A stretch of DNA of 64,000 bases from DASVEG01 sp035540495 (lineage in GTDB: Bacteria > Actinomycetota > Acidimicrobiia > Acidimicrobiales > CADCTF01): positions 81,196-145,195 of the forward strand of contig DATLGL010000063.1 of the NCBI GenBank assembly GCA_035540495.1, read 5' to 3'. This document shows, in pieces, positions 15,693 through 24,684 of this stretch. The stretch's first letter is position 1, and the number at the start of each line of letters is the position of its first letter. The position numbers were made by a program, and so were the translations under genes. Under the pieces are notes generated by a model. It ran no database searches and had not been told where the DNA came from. It saw only the letters and a program-made list of their open reading frames with translations.

Positions 15693-18307
15693 GCGCAGAC
15701 CTCGCGACGCGATCGATCGAGTTCGTCGTCGACAACGTCGAGCGACTCGTCGCAGCCCACCTCCCCGACCTCCGCATCCCCCGGGTGTTCGCGGGTTACC
15801 CGGTCGGCCCCGATGTCCGAGCCGACCTCGCGTTCACCCTCGGTCTGCTGCTCGAAGCGGGCGTCGACTCGATCGCCGGCCGCGCGATCGCCGACGCCCT
15901 CGACCAGGTGCTGGAGCCGGTCGACGGTGCCCGCACCCACACCTTCTACAGCTATCGAGTGGCGGAGTCGCTTGCCCGCCTCGGCCGCCGGGCCGGTGAT
16001 CTCGCGCCCAACCTCGCCGAGGCGTGCGACTCGACGGGTGCGGTCGCCGGACTCGACGACGGGACGCTGCCTCGCAACTACGCGTCGGTCCTCGCCCGAT
16101 GCGAAGTGGCACGCATGCGCCTCGGACTGATCGACACCGACGACCCGCTGCTCGCGCGGCTCCTGTCCGACACCCGAGAGTTGCTCACGTCGAACCCGTC
16201 CGGCCACCTCGACGATTCGCGTGCTGCGACGGGTCGCTACGACATCTACACCGCCGACGTCCGTCTGTTCACGGAGCCGTTCGCAGACCTCCTCGGTGAT
16301 GCGTGGGCACCGGGCGCGCGAGAAGCCGTCCGCCTCGCCGAGAAGGTGGTGCAGTCGAACGGCGCCGCCTTCACCTGGGGCCGATCGACCGGAGCGCTGT
16401 CGGTGTGCCTGACGCTCGAACTCGCCGGGCTCGTCCACCGTCACGACCTCGGCGCCGATCGTCAGCGGTGGTCGGCGCTCGGCGACCGCGCGCTCGACCG
16501 CCTCGGAGGCTGGTTCTCCGGCGGCGTCATCACCGCCCACCAGTACCGATCGACGTACGGCTACCGCGGACCGTTCCGCCGCCTGCAGATGACCCTCGAC
16601 TGCCTCGGCAAGGTGGTTGACGCGGCGCTCGCTCTTCGAGACGGCGAGCCGTCCCCCGCAGCGCCCTCGAGCGACACGTTGCCCCGACGCGACGAGTTGA
16701 TCGTGCTCGACGGCGCACGCCGCGCAGCGGTCTGGTCGTACCGGTCGGAGTCGCTCGCGTTCGTGCTCCCACTGGTCGGCGCGACAACGACCGATTACCT
16801 GCCGTCGCCGGTGAACCCGGGCCTGTTCGAGGTGCCGGTCGACTCCACGCTTGCGACCGGGGTGCCGTTCGCCGTCCGCGGCGGCACCGTGTACGCGCCG
16901 GCGCTCCTGCCTGCGGAGGTCGATCACGCCGACGGCACCCTCACCGTTCGGCACTCGGGATTCTGGCCGACGGGCCTGCTCGAGGTCGGTGACGACGTCG
17001 AGCCGTTGGCGGGGGAGCGGACCGCCACGTATCGAGTCGATGGGCGGACGCTCCACGTCGAGGAGTCGCTGACGTTCGCGGGGAAGCTCCCGCACGCGCT
17101 CGCGCTGCAGGTCGCGGAACCGAAAGGGCGGCCGTTGCGGGTCGACGTCGACCTCGGCACGGCGTCAGGAGCGGTCACGACGATCGACGTGGCGGGCATC
17201 AAGGAGTGGCGCAGCTTCTGGAGCGAGATTCCGACGCTCCACCAGGTCGACATCGACCCCGCTCCGGCTGCGGCGTTCCGATGGTCGGTGACGCCCAAGT
17301 TCCGGGTGCTGACGACGGCACACGAGCACCACTACCACCGCTCGCTCTACGACCCCCTCGCTGCTGACGTCGTCGACGCGCGGTTCCCGATGGGGAAGCT
17401 GAACGACGTCGACGCGCTGCGGGAGACGCTCTCGACGTGCGATGTCTTCCACCTCCACTGGCCCGAGTGGTTCCTGGGCGCCGACCTGGCGCGGAACGAG
17501 TGGTTCCTCGACGAGTTGCGGCGCGCCGGCGTGCGCATCGTCTGGACGCAGCACAACCTCGTCCCCCACATCCGGGATGCTCGTCTCGGACCGGTGTACC
17601 AGGCGTGGGCGAGCGCAGCCGACGCGGTGCTGCATCACAGCGAATGGGGACGCCGCCGGGTGGAGGAGCGCTACTCCTTCCACGCGGGCGCGCACCATGC
17701 GATCGTGCCCCACCCGCACTTCGGTCACCTCGCCCACGGCCGAGACGCAGAGCGGCGACGGCGGCTCGAGGCGGAGCTCGGCCTGCGCCACGACGTGATC
17801 CGCCTCGGTGTCGTCGGGGCTCCTCGGCCGGAGAAGGACGTCGGGCTGGTGCTGCGGGCGATGCGTCGCAGCCGGCGCGACGACGTCGAGCTCGTGGTGT
17901 TCTCGCTCGAGGGCAGCGAGGACGTTCCGGACGACGAACGGATCCACGCCGAGCGGTACCAGATGGTCGACCGGGATCTCTACGAAGACCGCCTCGGGCT
18001 CGTCGACGTGCTCGTGCTCCCGTTCGCACGGGGAGAGATGCTCACGACCGGAACCGTCGGCGACGCCATAGCGCACGGCCTCCCCGCGCTGGTCTCCGAC
18101 TGGGAGTTCCTCCGCGAGGTGCTCGGCGATGCCGCGATCACCTATGGCTCGAGCGAAGATGATCTCGTGGCGGCGATCGACGCTCTCGATCGCTCGCAGC
18201 TCTCGGTCGCGGCCGCGGCGAGCGCGTCGCTCCAGCATCGTTACGCGGCGTCCACCGTCGCAGAGCGGCTCCTCTCGGCGCTCGAGGTCGTAGGGTTGCG
18301 TTTGTAG
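15689..18307 (+). CDS. Polysaccharide-lyase-like protein fused to GT4-type glycosyltransferase
   Basis: 872 aa, GTG start overlapping the previous stop. Residues 1 to about 350 look like an alpha/alpha toroid of the polysaccharide lyase/DUF2264 kind (YDIYTADVRLF near 184, FTWGRSTGALS near 228, YGYRGPFRRLQM near 289). About 350-540 is beta-sandwich-like (VRGGTVYAPALLPAEVDHADGTLTVRHSG). From about 540 a GT-B domain follows: TTAHEHHYHRSLYDPL, CDVFHLHWPEW, WTQHNLVPH, GAPRPEKDVGLVLRAM and GEMLTTGTVGDAIAHGLPALVSDWEF, typical of GT4 enzymes. A single chain pairing a glycan-processing fold with a transferase is unusual. The N-terminal assignment rests on motif resemblance only. Confidence 0.78.
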   Translation: MSADLATRSIEFVVDNVERLVAAHLPDLRIPRVFAGYPVGPDVRADLAFTLGLLLEAGVDSIAGRAIADALDQVLEPVDGARTHTFYSYRVAESLARLGRRAGDLAPNLAEACDSTGAVAGLDDGTLPRNYASVLARCEVARMRLGLIDTDDPLLARLLSDTRELLTSNPSGHLDDSRAATGRYDIYTADVRLFTEPFADLLGDAWAPGAREAVRLAEKVVQSNGAAFTWGRSTGALSVCLTLELAGLVHRHDLGADRQRWSALGDRALDRLGGWFSGGVITAHQYRSTYGYRGPFRRLQMTLDCLGKVVDAALALRDGEPSPAAPSSDTLPRRDELIVLDGARRAAVWSYRSESLAFVLPLVGATTTDYLPSPVNPGLFEVPVDSTLATGVPFAVRGGTVYAPALLPAEVDHADGTLTVRHSGFWPTGLLEVGDDVEPLAGERTATYRVDGRTLHVEESLTFAGKLPHALALQVAEPKGRPLRVDVDLGTASGAVTTIDVAGIKEWRSFWSEIPTLHQVDIDPAPAAAFRWSVTPKFRVLTTAHEHHYHRSLYDPLAADVVDARFPMGKLNDVDALRETLSTCDVFHLHWPEWFLGADLARNEWFLDELRRAGVRIVWTQHNLVPHIRDARLGPVYQAWASAADAVLHHSEWGRRRVEERYSFHAGAHHAIVPHPHFGHLAHGRDAERRRRLEAELGLRHDVIRLGVVGAPRPEKDVGLVLRAMRRSRRDDVELVVFSLEGSEDVPDDERIHAERYQMVDRDLYEDRLGLVDVLVLPFARGEMLTTGTVGDAIAHGLPALVSDWEFLREVLGDAAITYGSSEDDLVAAIDALDRSQLSVAAAASASLQHRYAASTVAERLLSALEVVGLRL

Positions 18308-18326
18308 CAGAGCGCTGATACAAACG
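18296..18326 (+). promoter_or_regulatory. Promoter with operator-like inverted repeat for the GntR operon
   Basis: CGTTTGTAGCAG, 4 nt, CTGATACAAACG (18299-18326): 12-nt arms with one mismatch. It overlaps a promoter of -35 TTGCGT (18296), 17-nt spacer and -10 TACAAA (18319), which lies 6 nt before the GTG at 18331. The left arm covers the stop codon of the upstream gene. TTGTA...TACAA dyads are typical GntR/YtrA operators, and the operon encodes such a regulator. Confidence 0.6.
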
Positions 18327-18330
18327 GGTC

Positions 18331-19155
18331 GTGGTCGGTACGGTGTTGATGGCGGCGGTCGCACCGGCGGTCGCCCTCGCCGTCCTCTGGAGAGGCTGGC
18401 GTCGCCCTGGCCACGGGTTCCTCGACGTGTGGCAGTCGAGGTTCGACGTCGAGGTTCCCGACGACGAACGTGCCTTCGTCACCACACGTCTCCTGCGCGG
18501 ACGTCGCATCCGCGCTGCAGGTGTCGCCGTCGGTGTCGGCGTCGCAGGGGTTCCGTCGTACATGAACCTGATCGATCCGTCGCGCGCGGCTGACTTCGCG
18601 AACCCGCTCGTGGGCAACGCGTGGATGTTCGGCGCGACGGTCGGCGGGCTGCTCGCCGAAGCACTGGTGGTGCAACGGCCGCGCGTCCGCCGAGCCACGC
18701 TCGAGGTGCGCCGGGCTCGCGACTACACCGACCGCCGCTTCGTGATCGCGGTGTACGCGGCCGTGCCGCTGACGCTCGTGCTCGCGTCGATCTCGACGAT
18801 TCTCGGCGGCCATCGCTGGTGGTTCTCGTGGTTCGGTGTCGCTGGTGCTGGCGTGGCTGCGGCGGGTGTGGCGCTCGGGCTCCGCGCCATCGTCGACCGC
18901 CCGGCACTCGCTCCCGAAGGCATCGCTCGGGATGTCGATGACGCCCTTCGTGCAGACGGCGCGCTGCGCCTCGTCGGCACGGCCGTCGCGCTCGCTGCGA
19001 TGGGAGTGTCGACAAGCCTTCCCCACGGCGCGCCCGGCGGGTGGTCGTTCGTCCACGTCGTGTTCGGGTACGTGTCGCTGCTCGGTCTCGTCTGGTGGTG
19101 GTCGCTCGCGCGCGACGTGCGCTGGAGCGTGCCGCGTGCGCGGGCGCTCACCTGA
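18331..19155 (+). CDS. Multi-pass membrane protein of the YtrA-type operon
   Basis: 274 aa with about six transmembrane helices (MVGTVLMAAVAPAVALAVLW, GVAVGVGVAGVPSYM, FVIAVYAAVPLTLVLASIS, GVAGAGVAAAGVALG, LVGTAVALAAMGV, VFGYVSLLGLVWWW). No transport or catalytic motif is recognised. It is the first gene downstream of a predicted GntR operator. Its stop overlaps the start of the GntR gene as TGATG, so it is very likely the regulated effector. GTG start with TACAAA 6 nt upstream. Confidence 0.72.
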   Translation: MVGTVLMAAVAPAVALAVLWRGWRRPGHGFLDVWQSRFDVEVPDDERAFVTTRLLRGRRIRAAGVAVGVGVAGVPSYMNLIDPSRAADFANPLVGNAWMFGATVGGLLAEALVVQRPRVRRATLEVRRARDYTDRRFVIAVYAAVPLTLVLASISTILGGHRWWFSWFGVAGAGVAAAGVALGLRAIVDRPALAPEGIARDVDDALRADGALRLVGTAVALAAMGVSTSLPHGAPGGWSFVHVVFGYVSLLGLVWWWSLARDVRWSVPRARALT

Positions 19156-19541
19156 TGGAGATCTCCGTCGACGACTCGTCGCCGGTCCCGCCGTTCGAAC
19201 AGGTGAGGGCGCAAGTGGAGTACCTCGTGACGAACGGCGCTCTGAGGGCAGGCGCTCGACTCCCGACGGTTCGCCAGCTCGCGAGCGACCTCGCCCTCGC
19301 ACCGAACACCGTCGCTCGCGCCTACCGCGCCCTCGAGGAAGCGGGACTCGTCGTGACGAACGGTCGCCGCGGCACAGTCGTGGCGGACGTGGCCCTGCCG
19401 CGGCGGGCTCGGAGACGTGCCATCGAGGAAGCCGCATCTCGATACCGCGACGAGGTCATCCGGCTCGGCGGCACGTTCGACGACGCGCTGCGTGCACTCG
19501 CGTCCGTCGGCGAGGTGAAGGTGCACGGCTTCGACGGGTAG
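19155..19541 (+). CDS. GntR-family regulator, YtrA subfamily
   Basis: 128 aa. A winged helix (about 10-75: PPFEQVRAQVEYLVTNGALRAGARLPTVRQLASDLALAPNTVARAYRALEEAGLVVTNGRRGTVV) with only a short helical dimerisation tail (ASRYRDEVIRLGG) is the hallmark of the YtrA subfamily. These regulators are usually co-transcribed with membrane transport genes they repress. Here the upstream partner is a six-helix membrane protein, and the inverted repeat at 18299 is the likely autoregulatory site. The start overlaps the upstream stop. Confidence 0.93.
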   Translation: MEISVDDSSPVPPFEQVRAQVEYLVTNGALRAGARLPTVRQLASDLALAPNTVARAYRALEEAGLVVTNGRRGTVVADVALPRRARRRAIEEAASRYRDEVIRLGGTFDDALRALASVGEVKVHGFDG

Positions 19542-19550
19542 ACACCTCGC

Positions 19551-20312
19551 ATGCGCCTGTTCCAACGCGTCGTCGATGCCATTGCTGCGCCGACCATCGG
19601 GGTCGCACTCGGCGCGGCGTCGTTCGCCCGTCGGGCGCGGGTCTTCCACCCCGACGGCGCTGCGTTCCAGGCGACGATCGAGCTCGACGGCGGCCGGCCC
19701 GCGGTCGGCGCCTGTGCCCTCACCGGCCCCGGCCGTCACCGCGCCGTGATCCGCCTGTCGAAGGGGATCGGTCTCCCGGGCGCGACGCCGGACATCCTCG
19801 GCTTCGCGCTCCGGATCCTCGACGCCCACGGGTCCGGCAGCCACCAGGACCTGTTGCTCGTGACGTCAGCCGCGCCCGCCGTCGGGCGGCACCTCATCCT
19901 CCCGGCGCGCGACTTCGGCGGCGGGTTCTACTCGTCGATCCTCCCGTACCGGGACGGCGACGATCTCCTGCTCTTCGCGATCCGCCCGTTGTGGGCTGAC
20001 GGCGTCGACCTCGACGAGATGTCGTCGGCGCGCTTCGCCGACGTCGAGGAGCACCTGACGGCGGGACGTCTCCGCTTCGAGCTGCTGGCAGCCGACCTCA
20101 CGGGCCCGTGGCAGCCCGTCGGCACGATCGACGTCGGCCGGCGCCTGTCGGAGGCCGAACAGGAAGCGCTCCGGTTCAACGTCTTCAACACCGGCGAGTC
20201 GTTACGTCCGGCCGGCGTCATCAACGCGATGCGCCGGAGCGTCTACCGCGCGAGCCAGACGGCGCGACCGACCCCGATGGAAGACCCCACCGACAACGGC
20301 GCCGCCGCGTAG
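19551..20312 (+). CDS. Catalase-superfamily-fold protein, function unknown
   Basis: 253 aa. Motifs RLSKGIGLPGATPDILGFALRILD, DLLLVTSAAP, YSSILPYRDGDDLLLFAI and RFNVFNTGESLRPAGVINAMRRSVYRASQ match an actinobacterial family often placed in the haem-dependent catalase-like superfamily, although databases sometimes label it phosphodiesterase. The haem-ligating Tyr context of true catalases is not obvious here, so activity is uncertain. It lies 9 nt after the GntR gene and may belong to that operon. TAGACA lies 6 nt before the ATG as a possible second start. Confidence 0.65.
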   Translation: MRLFQRVVDAIAAPTIGVALGAASFARRARVFHPDGAAFQATIELDGGRPAVGACALTGPGRHRAVIRLSKGIGLPGATPDILGFALRILDAHGSGSHQDLLLVTSAAPAVGRHLILPARDFGGGFYSSILPYRDGDDLLLFAIRPLWADGVDLDEMSSARFADVEEHLTAGRLRFELLAADLTGPWQPVGTIDVGRRLSEAEQEALRFNVFNTGESLRPAGVINAMRRSVYRASQTARPTPMEDPTDNGAAA

Positions 20313-20353
20313 CCGATTGGTGATCCCCGTCCACCTCGGGTAGGACGGCGCCC

Positions 20354-21640
20354 GTGGCGATCCATGACTGGGCGTCCGAGGGTCCGCGCCGAGGGCGCCG
20401 CGGTGAGCCGCGGGTTCTCGCGATGGTGCTGGCCGGCGGCGAGGGGAAGCGGCTCGCACCGCTGACGGCGGATCGGGCGAAGCCCGCCGTGCCCTTCGGT
20501 GGCCACTACCGGCTCATCGACTTCGTCCTGTCGAACCTGGCCAACTCCGGGTACCTGCGCATCGTCGTCCTGACGCAGTACAAGAGCCACAGCCTCGACC
20601 TCCACATCAGCCGGACCTGGCGGCTCTCGACGCTGCTCGGCAACTACGTGACGCCGGTGCCGGCGCAGATGCGTCAGGGGCCCCGCTGGTTCCAGGGTTC
20701 GGCTGACGCGATCTATCAGAACCTCAACCTCATCGGCGACGAGCAGCCCGACTACATCCTCGTGCTCGGCGCCGACCACATCTACCGGATGGACCCCCGC
20801 CAGATGCTCGACGCGCACATCGCCTCGGGCGCGGGGGTCACGGTCGCGGGCATACGCGTTCCCCGCGACCAAGCCGACCAGTTCGGCATCATCGACCCCG
20901 GCGCCGACGGGCGGATCACGTCGTTCCTCGAGAAGCCGTCCGACCCGCCGCCGATCCCAGGATCGCCCGACGAGTCGTACGCATCGATGGGCATCTACGT
21001 CTTCTCCACCGACGTGCTGTGCCAAGCGGTCGCCGAGGACTCGATGGACGACTCGTCGAACCACGACCTCGGCGGGAACATCATCCCGATGCTCGTGAAG
21101 CAGGGCGAGGCGTTCGTCTACGACTTCAACGGCAACGAGGTACCCGGCTCGACCGACCGCGACCGCGCCTACTGGCGCGACGTCGGGACGATCGACATGT
21201 ACTTCGACAGCCACATGGACCTCGTGTCGGTCCACCCCATCTTCAACCTCTACAACCTCGACTGGCCGATCTACACGAGCATGCAGGCGTTGCCGCCGGC
21301 CAAGTTCGTGTTCGAGGGCGACCGCACGGGCCACGCGCTGAACTCGATGGTCTGCCAGGGAGCGATCCTCGCCGGAGGCACCGTGCGCGAATCGGTGATC
21401 TCGCCCCTCGTCCGTGTCGAGGCCAACGCCTACGTCGAGCGGTCGGTGCTCCTCAACGGGGTGATCGTCGAGCCCGGAGCGAGCGTGAGGAACGCGATCA
21501 TCGACAAGCACGTGCGGGTGCCGCGTGGCGCCCGCATCGGGTGGGACCTCGACCTCGACCGAGAGCGGTTCACCGTCTCCGAGAACGGAGTGGTGGTCGT
21601 GGGCAAGGGCGAGGTCATCCCCGAGGGCTGGGGCGCGTAG
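20354..21640 (+). CDS. glgC: Glucose-1-phosphate adenylyltransferase
   Basis: 428 aa. It makes ADP-glucose from ATP and glucose-1-phosphate, the committed step of glycogen and maltosyl glucan synthesis. The nucleotidyl-transferase signature VLAGGEGKRLAPLTADRAKPAVPFGG is near residue 25. Substrate-binding segments are GSADAIYQN and FLEKPSDPPP. A C-terminal left-handed beta-helix runs from about 300. GTG start; TAGGAC lies 7 nt upstream and an inverted repeat CCGTCC/GGACGG (20327-20348) overlaps it. It is followed after 6 nt by the GT4 synthase. Confidence 0.95.
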   Translation: MAIHDWASEGPRRGRRGEPRVLAMVLAGGEGKRLAPLTADRAKPAVPFGGHYRLIDFVLSNLANSGYLRIVVLTQYKSHSLDLHISRTWRLSTLLGNYVTPVPAQMRQGPRWFQGSADAIYQNLNLIGDEQPDYILVLGADHIYRMDPRQMLDAHIASGAGVTVAGIRVPRDQADQFGIIDPGADGRITSFLEKPSDPPPIPGSPDESYASMGIYVFSTDVLCQAVAEDSMDDSSNHDLGGNIIPMLVKQGEAFVYDFNGNEVPGSTDRDRAYWRDVGTIDMYFDSHMDLVSVHPIFNLYNLDWPIYTSMQALPPAKFVFEGDRTGHALNSMVCQGAILAGGTVRESVISPLVRVEANAYVERSVLLNGVIVEPGASVRNAIIDKHVRVPRGARIGWDLDLDRERFTVSENGVVVVGKGEVIPEGWGA

Positions 21641-21646
21641 GCCGGC

Positions 21647-22852
21647 GTGCGCGTCGCGCTGCTCACACGAGAGTTCCCGCCCGAGGTGTACGGCGGAGCG
21701 GGGGTGCACGTCGAGTACCTCGCGGAGGAACTGGACCGCCTCGTCGATCTCGAGGTGCACGCCTTCGGCAAGGAGCGGCCGTCGTCGCTGGTGAAGGCGA
21801 CATACGAGCCGTGGAGCGCGCTCATCGACGCCTACAAGCGGCACGCCGCTGCCCTCGGAACGATGTCGGTCGATCTCGCGATGGCGCTCGCGGTGGAAGG
21901 CGCCGACGTCGTCCACACCCACACGTGGTACGCCAACCTCGCCGGGCACCTCGCCGCGATGACCTACGACGTTCCCCACGTGATGACGTCGCACAGCCTC
22001 GAGCCGCTGCGCCCGTGGAAGGCCGAGCAGCTCGGAGGCGGCTACGCCCTGTCGTCGTGGTGCGAGCGGACGTCGATCGAAGCGGCCGACGCCGTGATCG
22101 CGGTCTCGGGCGCCATGCGCGACGACATCATCCGCTGCTACCCGAACGTCGATGCGGCCCGCGTGCAGGTGGTCCACAACGGCATCGACGTCACCCAGTA
22201 CCAGAAGGACGACGCGACCGACGTCCTCGAGCGCCTGGGTGTCGAACCGGGCGAGCCGTACGCGTTCTTCGTCGGGCGCATGACGAGGCAGAAGGGGATC
22301 GTCCACCTGCTCGACGCCGTAGCGCACATGGATGGCGATCACACGGTGGTGGTGCTGGCCTCCTCGCCCGACACGAAGGAGATCGGCGACGAGTTGCGCC
22401 AGCGAGCGGCAGAGGTGCAGGGCAAGGGCGCCCGGCTGCTCCTCGTCGAGGAGACACCGCCACGGCGCGACGTCATCCAGCTGTTCTCCCACGCCACCGT
22501 CTTCGTGTGCCCGTCGATCTACGAGCCCTTCGGTCTCGTGAACATCGAGGCGATGGCGTGCGAGACGGCGGTGGTGGCGACGGCCGTCGGCGGGATCCCC
22601 GAGATCGTCGTGCCGGGCGAGACCGGGCTCCTCGTCGAGGTGGGGGAGGCGGACGAGCACGGCACGCCGCTCGACCGCGACGGTTTCGCGCGCCGCTTCG
22701 CCGCCGCGGTCGACGAGGTGCTCGGCGACCCGGAACGAGCGGCCGCCTTGGGCACCGCCGGGCGCGATCGCGTGCACTCGCAGTTCACGTGGCCGGCCAT
22801 CGCGGAGCGCACCGTCGAGCTGTATCGATCGGTGGTCGACGGCCGCTCGTGA
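21647..22852 (+). CDS. glgM: GT4 glycogen/maltose-1-phosphate synthase
   Basis: 401 aa GT-B glycosyltransferase of family 4, the actinobacterial GlgA/GlgM type. In mycobacteria the orthologue (Rv1212c) uses ADP-glucose and glucose-1-phosphate to form maltose-1-phosphate for the GlgE pathway. Visible blocks are REFPPEVYGGAGVHVEYLAEEL at the N-terminus, TMTSHSLEPLRPWK, NGIDVTQYQ, FVGRMTRQKG, and the EPFGLVNIEAMACETAVVATAVGGIPEIV donor site. The gene sits 6 nt behind glgC, which agrees with ADP-glucose as donor. No glgE is seen in this window. GTG start. Confidence 0.9.
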   Translation: MRVALLTREFPPEVYGGAGVHVEYLAEELDRLVDLEVHAFGKERPSSLVKATYEPWSALIDAYKRHAAALGTMSVDLAMALAVEGADVVHTHTWYANLAGHLAAMTYDVPHVMTSHSLEPLRPWKAEQLGGGYALSSWCERTSIEAADAVIAVSGAMRDDIIRCYPNVDAARVQVVHNGIDVTQYQKDDATDVLERLGVEPGEPYAFFVGRMTRQKGIVHLLDAVAHMDGDHTVVVLASSPDTKEIGDELRQRAAEVQGKGARLLLVEETPPRRDVIQLFSHATVFVCPSIYEPFGLVNIEAMACETAVVATAVGGIPEIVVPGETGLLVEVGEADEHGTPLDRDGFARRFAAAVDEVLGDPERAAALGTAGRDRVHSQFTWPAIAERTVELYRSVVDGRS

Positions 22853-23724
22853 CGCCCGTCCGGGCCGTCGTCGTCCATCGCAACCAGCCCGAGCGCTGCC
22901 GGCGCACGGTGGCCGCGCTGCACGACCAGGGAGTGCCCGTCGACGTCGTGATCGTCGACAACGCGTCGACGCCGGAGGCTGTCGCCACCGTGCGAGCGAT
23001 CGGCGGCGCACGCGTCGTCGAGAGCGGCGGCAACCTCGGGTTCGGAGGCGGAGCGAACACCGGCATCCGCATGTGGCTCTGCGAGCCAAACGACGCCACC
23101 CGCGACTGGGTGCTGGTGCTGCCGCACGACGCCGAGCCCGCGCCCGACTGCCTGCGCCGCATGCTCGAGGCCGTTTCCGCACCATCGCTCTCAGACGTCG
23201 GCATGGTGAGTGCCGAGTACGGCGACGACGAGGTGCCGGTGGTCGATGCGTACTTCGGGGCCCTCACTGCACCGGCCGAACGCGGCGAGGGGTTCGTCGA
23301 AGCCGACTACGCCCACGGGACGTTCCTCCTGCTTCGCCGCGCGATGGTCCGCGAGGTCGGGCTGTTCGACGAGGCGTACTTCGCGTACTGCGAGGAGGCC
23401 GACCTGTCGCTGCGCGCCCGCCGCGCCGGGTGGCGGTCCGGGATGGTCTGGGGCGCGGTCGTCAAGAACCCGCACCAGGGTTCGCCGCCGCCTCTCGTCG
23501 ACTACCTCATGGTGCGCAACACGGTGGTGCTCGTCCGCCGCCACTTCGGTCGCTACCGAGCTGTCATCCGGTTTCTCATCGTCGCCGCGTCGACGCCTTG
23601 GCACGCGCTGCGTTCCGGCGGATCGCGCTCACCGTGGTTCGACGCCCGCGCGCGCCTGTACGCGTTGCGCGACCTGGTGCTCCTGCGCCTCGGCCCCCCG
23701 CCACCAGAGCTCCTCGAGCGGTAG
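22849..23724 (+). CDS. Family 2 glycosyltransferase
   Basis: 291 aa GT-A enzyme. The N-terminal VRAVVVHRNQPERCRRTVAALHDQG and VDVVIVDNAST are typical of GT2 rhamnosyl/galactofuranosyl-type transferases. GGNLGFGGGANTGI, the metal-site region LPHDAEP (where DxD is HDA), and FDEAYFAYCEEADLSLRARRAGW with the ED pair complete the fold. It probably transfers a sugar to a cell-wall polysaccharide. The GTG overlaps the glgM stop by 4 nt, so it is the third gene of the glg operon. Confidence 0.88.
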   Translation: MTPVRAVVVHRNQPERCRRTVAALHDQGVPVDVVIVDNASTPEAVATVRAIGGARVVESGGNLGFGGGANTGIRMWLCEPNDATRDWVLVLPHDAEPAPDCLRRMLEAVSAPSLSDVGMVSAEYGDDEVPVVDAYFGALTAPAERGEGFVEADYAHGTFLLLRRAMVREVGLFDEAYFAYCEEADLSLRARRAGWRSGMVWGAVVKNPHQGSPPPLVDYLMVRNTVVLVRRHFGRYRAVIRFLIVAASTPWHALRSGGSRSPWFDARARLYALRDLVLLRLGPPPPELLER

Positions 23725-23789
23725 CCTTACGGCGTTCGACCCCGCAGCGGGTCCGGCTGGGGATTCGCGGGGACGAGCGGGAGGTGGAC

Positions 23790-24161
23790 ATGTCGACCAA
23801 GGAACACGACTTCGGGATCGTGCAGGCGAAGCACGCCAACGGAACGCGCATGGTGCGTCCCGACGGCGAGCTCGACATCGCCACCGCGCCTGCGCTCCGA
23901 GACTTCGTCGAGGAACTGTGGTCCGACGGTGTCGACGACGTCTTCCTCGACCTGAGCCACCTCGAGTTCATCGACTCCCGAGGCCTCGGTGTGCTCGTGG
24001 AGCTCCATCGTCAAGCGGCGGTGGCGCATCGACGGCTGGAGATGGGAGGGGCTTCGCCGAGCCTGAGCCGCCTGTTCGAGATCAGCGGCGTGGTGCACAT
24101 CCTCCACCTCGTGCCGGTGCCGGCGTACGAGGCGCCTTCGTCGCCGTCAGCCGCGAACTGA
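23790..24161 (+). CDS. STAS-domain anti-sigma factor antagonist
   Basis: 123 aa RsbV/SpoIIAA-like protein. The STAS core GELDIATAPALRDFV...VFLDLSHLEFIDSRGLGVLVELHR carries the phosphorylatable Ser in DSRGLG. In partner switching, the unphosphorylated form binds an anti-sigma kinase and frees the sigma factor. A convergent HATPase anti-sigma gene lies 0.5 kb away and is a candidate partner. Start ATG 23790 has GAGGTGG upstream, so this gene has a leader, unlike many neighbours. Confidence 0.9.
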   Translation: MSTKEHDFGIVQAKHANGTRMVRPDGELDIATAPALRDFVEELWSDGVDDVFLDLSHLEFIDSRGLGVLVELHRQAAVAHRRLEMGGASPSLSRLFEISGVVHILHLVPVPAYEAPSSPSAAN

Positions 24162-24165
24162 CGAG

Positions 24166-24684
24166 CTACTCGCCGCGGAGCTTCGAGGAGGCGAGCAGCG
24201 CCTCGACGTCGGCCTCCGCCCACGGCAGCGGCTCCGCCCCGTCGACCTGCGCGACGAACTCGCCCAGGAACCACCTGCGGTACGCGATCGCCTCGGGCGG
24301 GGTCGCGAGTGTGAGGAGCGACTCGCCCCGGCGGCAGTAGTCGTCGCACTCGTCGAGCATCTGGTTGAGCGAGATGCACGCCGGCTTCACCGCATGCGGC
24401 AACTCGTAGACGAGGTCGATCGTCTCGTCTCCACGCGCCACCGCCTCGTCGAGCAACTGGACCTGTTCGGCGCTGAACGACTCGAACTGCGCGTTGATGA
24501 TCTCGACGAGCTCGAAGAGTCGCTTCGGGACGTCGACGTCGTGCTCCTGCGAACCGATCAGGATCAACTGGAACTCGCGCTGGAGCTCGGCCTGATGTTC
24601 CGACGCCCGAGCGTGGACCGGCACCGGCAGGCCCGTCACGACGACGCGATGGAGCTGCATCGGTGCCTCCGGGGTGTCGGTCAC
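24166..24684 (-). CDS. Conserved hypothetical protein coupled to anti-sigma kinase
   Basis: 172 aa, no family recognised. Mostly helical: LVVTGLPVPVHARASEHQAELQREFQLI, FELVEIINAQFESFSAEQVQLLDEAV, PACISLNQMLDECDDYCRRGESLLTLATPPEAIAYRRWFLGEFVAQ. The GTG start overlaps the stop of the upstream HATPase gene (GTGA), so the two are translationally coupled and probably work in the same signalling unit. A Cys pair (CDDYC) lies mid-protein. A regulator or adaptor of the partner-switching system is a reasonable guess only. It converges with the STAS gene with 4 nt between. Confidence 0.65.
   Translation of the reverse strand: MTDTPEAPMQLHRVVVTGLPVPVHARASEHQAELQREFQLILIGSQEHDVDVPKRLFELVEIINAQFESFSAEQVQLLDEAVARGDETIDLVYELPHAVKPACISLNQMLDECDDYCRRGESLLTLATPPEAIAYRRWFLGEFVAQVDGAEPLPWAEADVEALLASSKLRGE

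Noticed and set aside
20243..23185. 980-codon open frame antisense to glgC, glgM and the GT2 gene
   Set aside because: The sense genes have clear family motifs; the antisense translation is Arg/Val/Asp-rich low-complexity, as expected from high-GC third positions.
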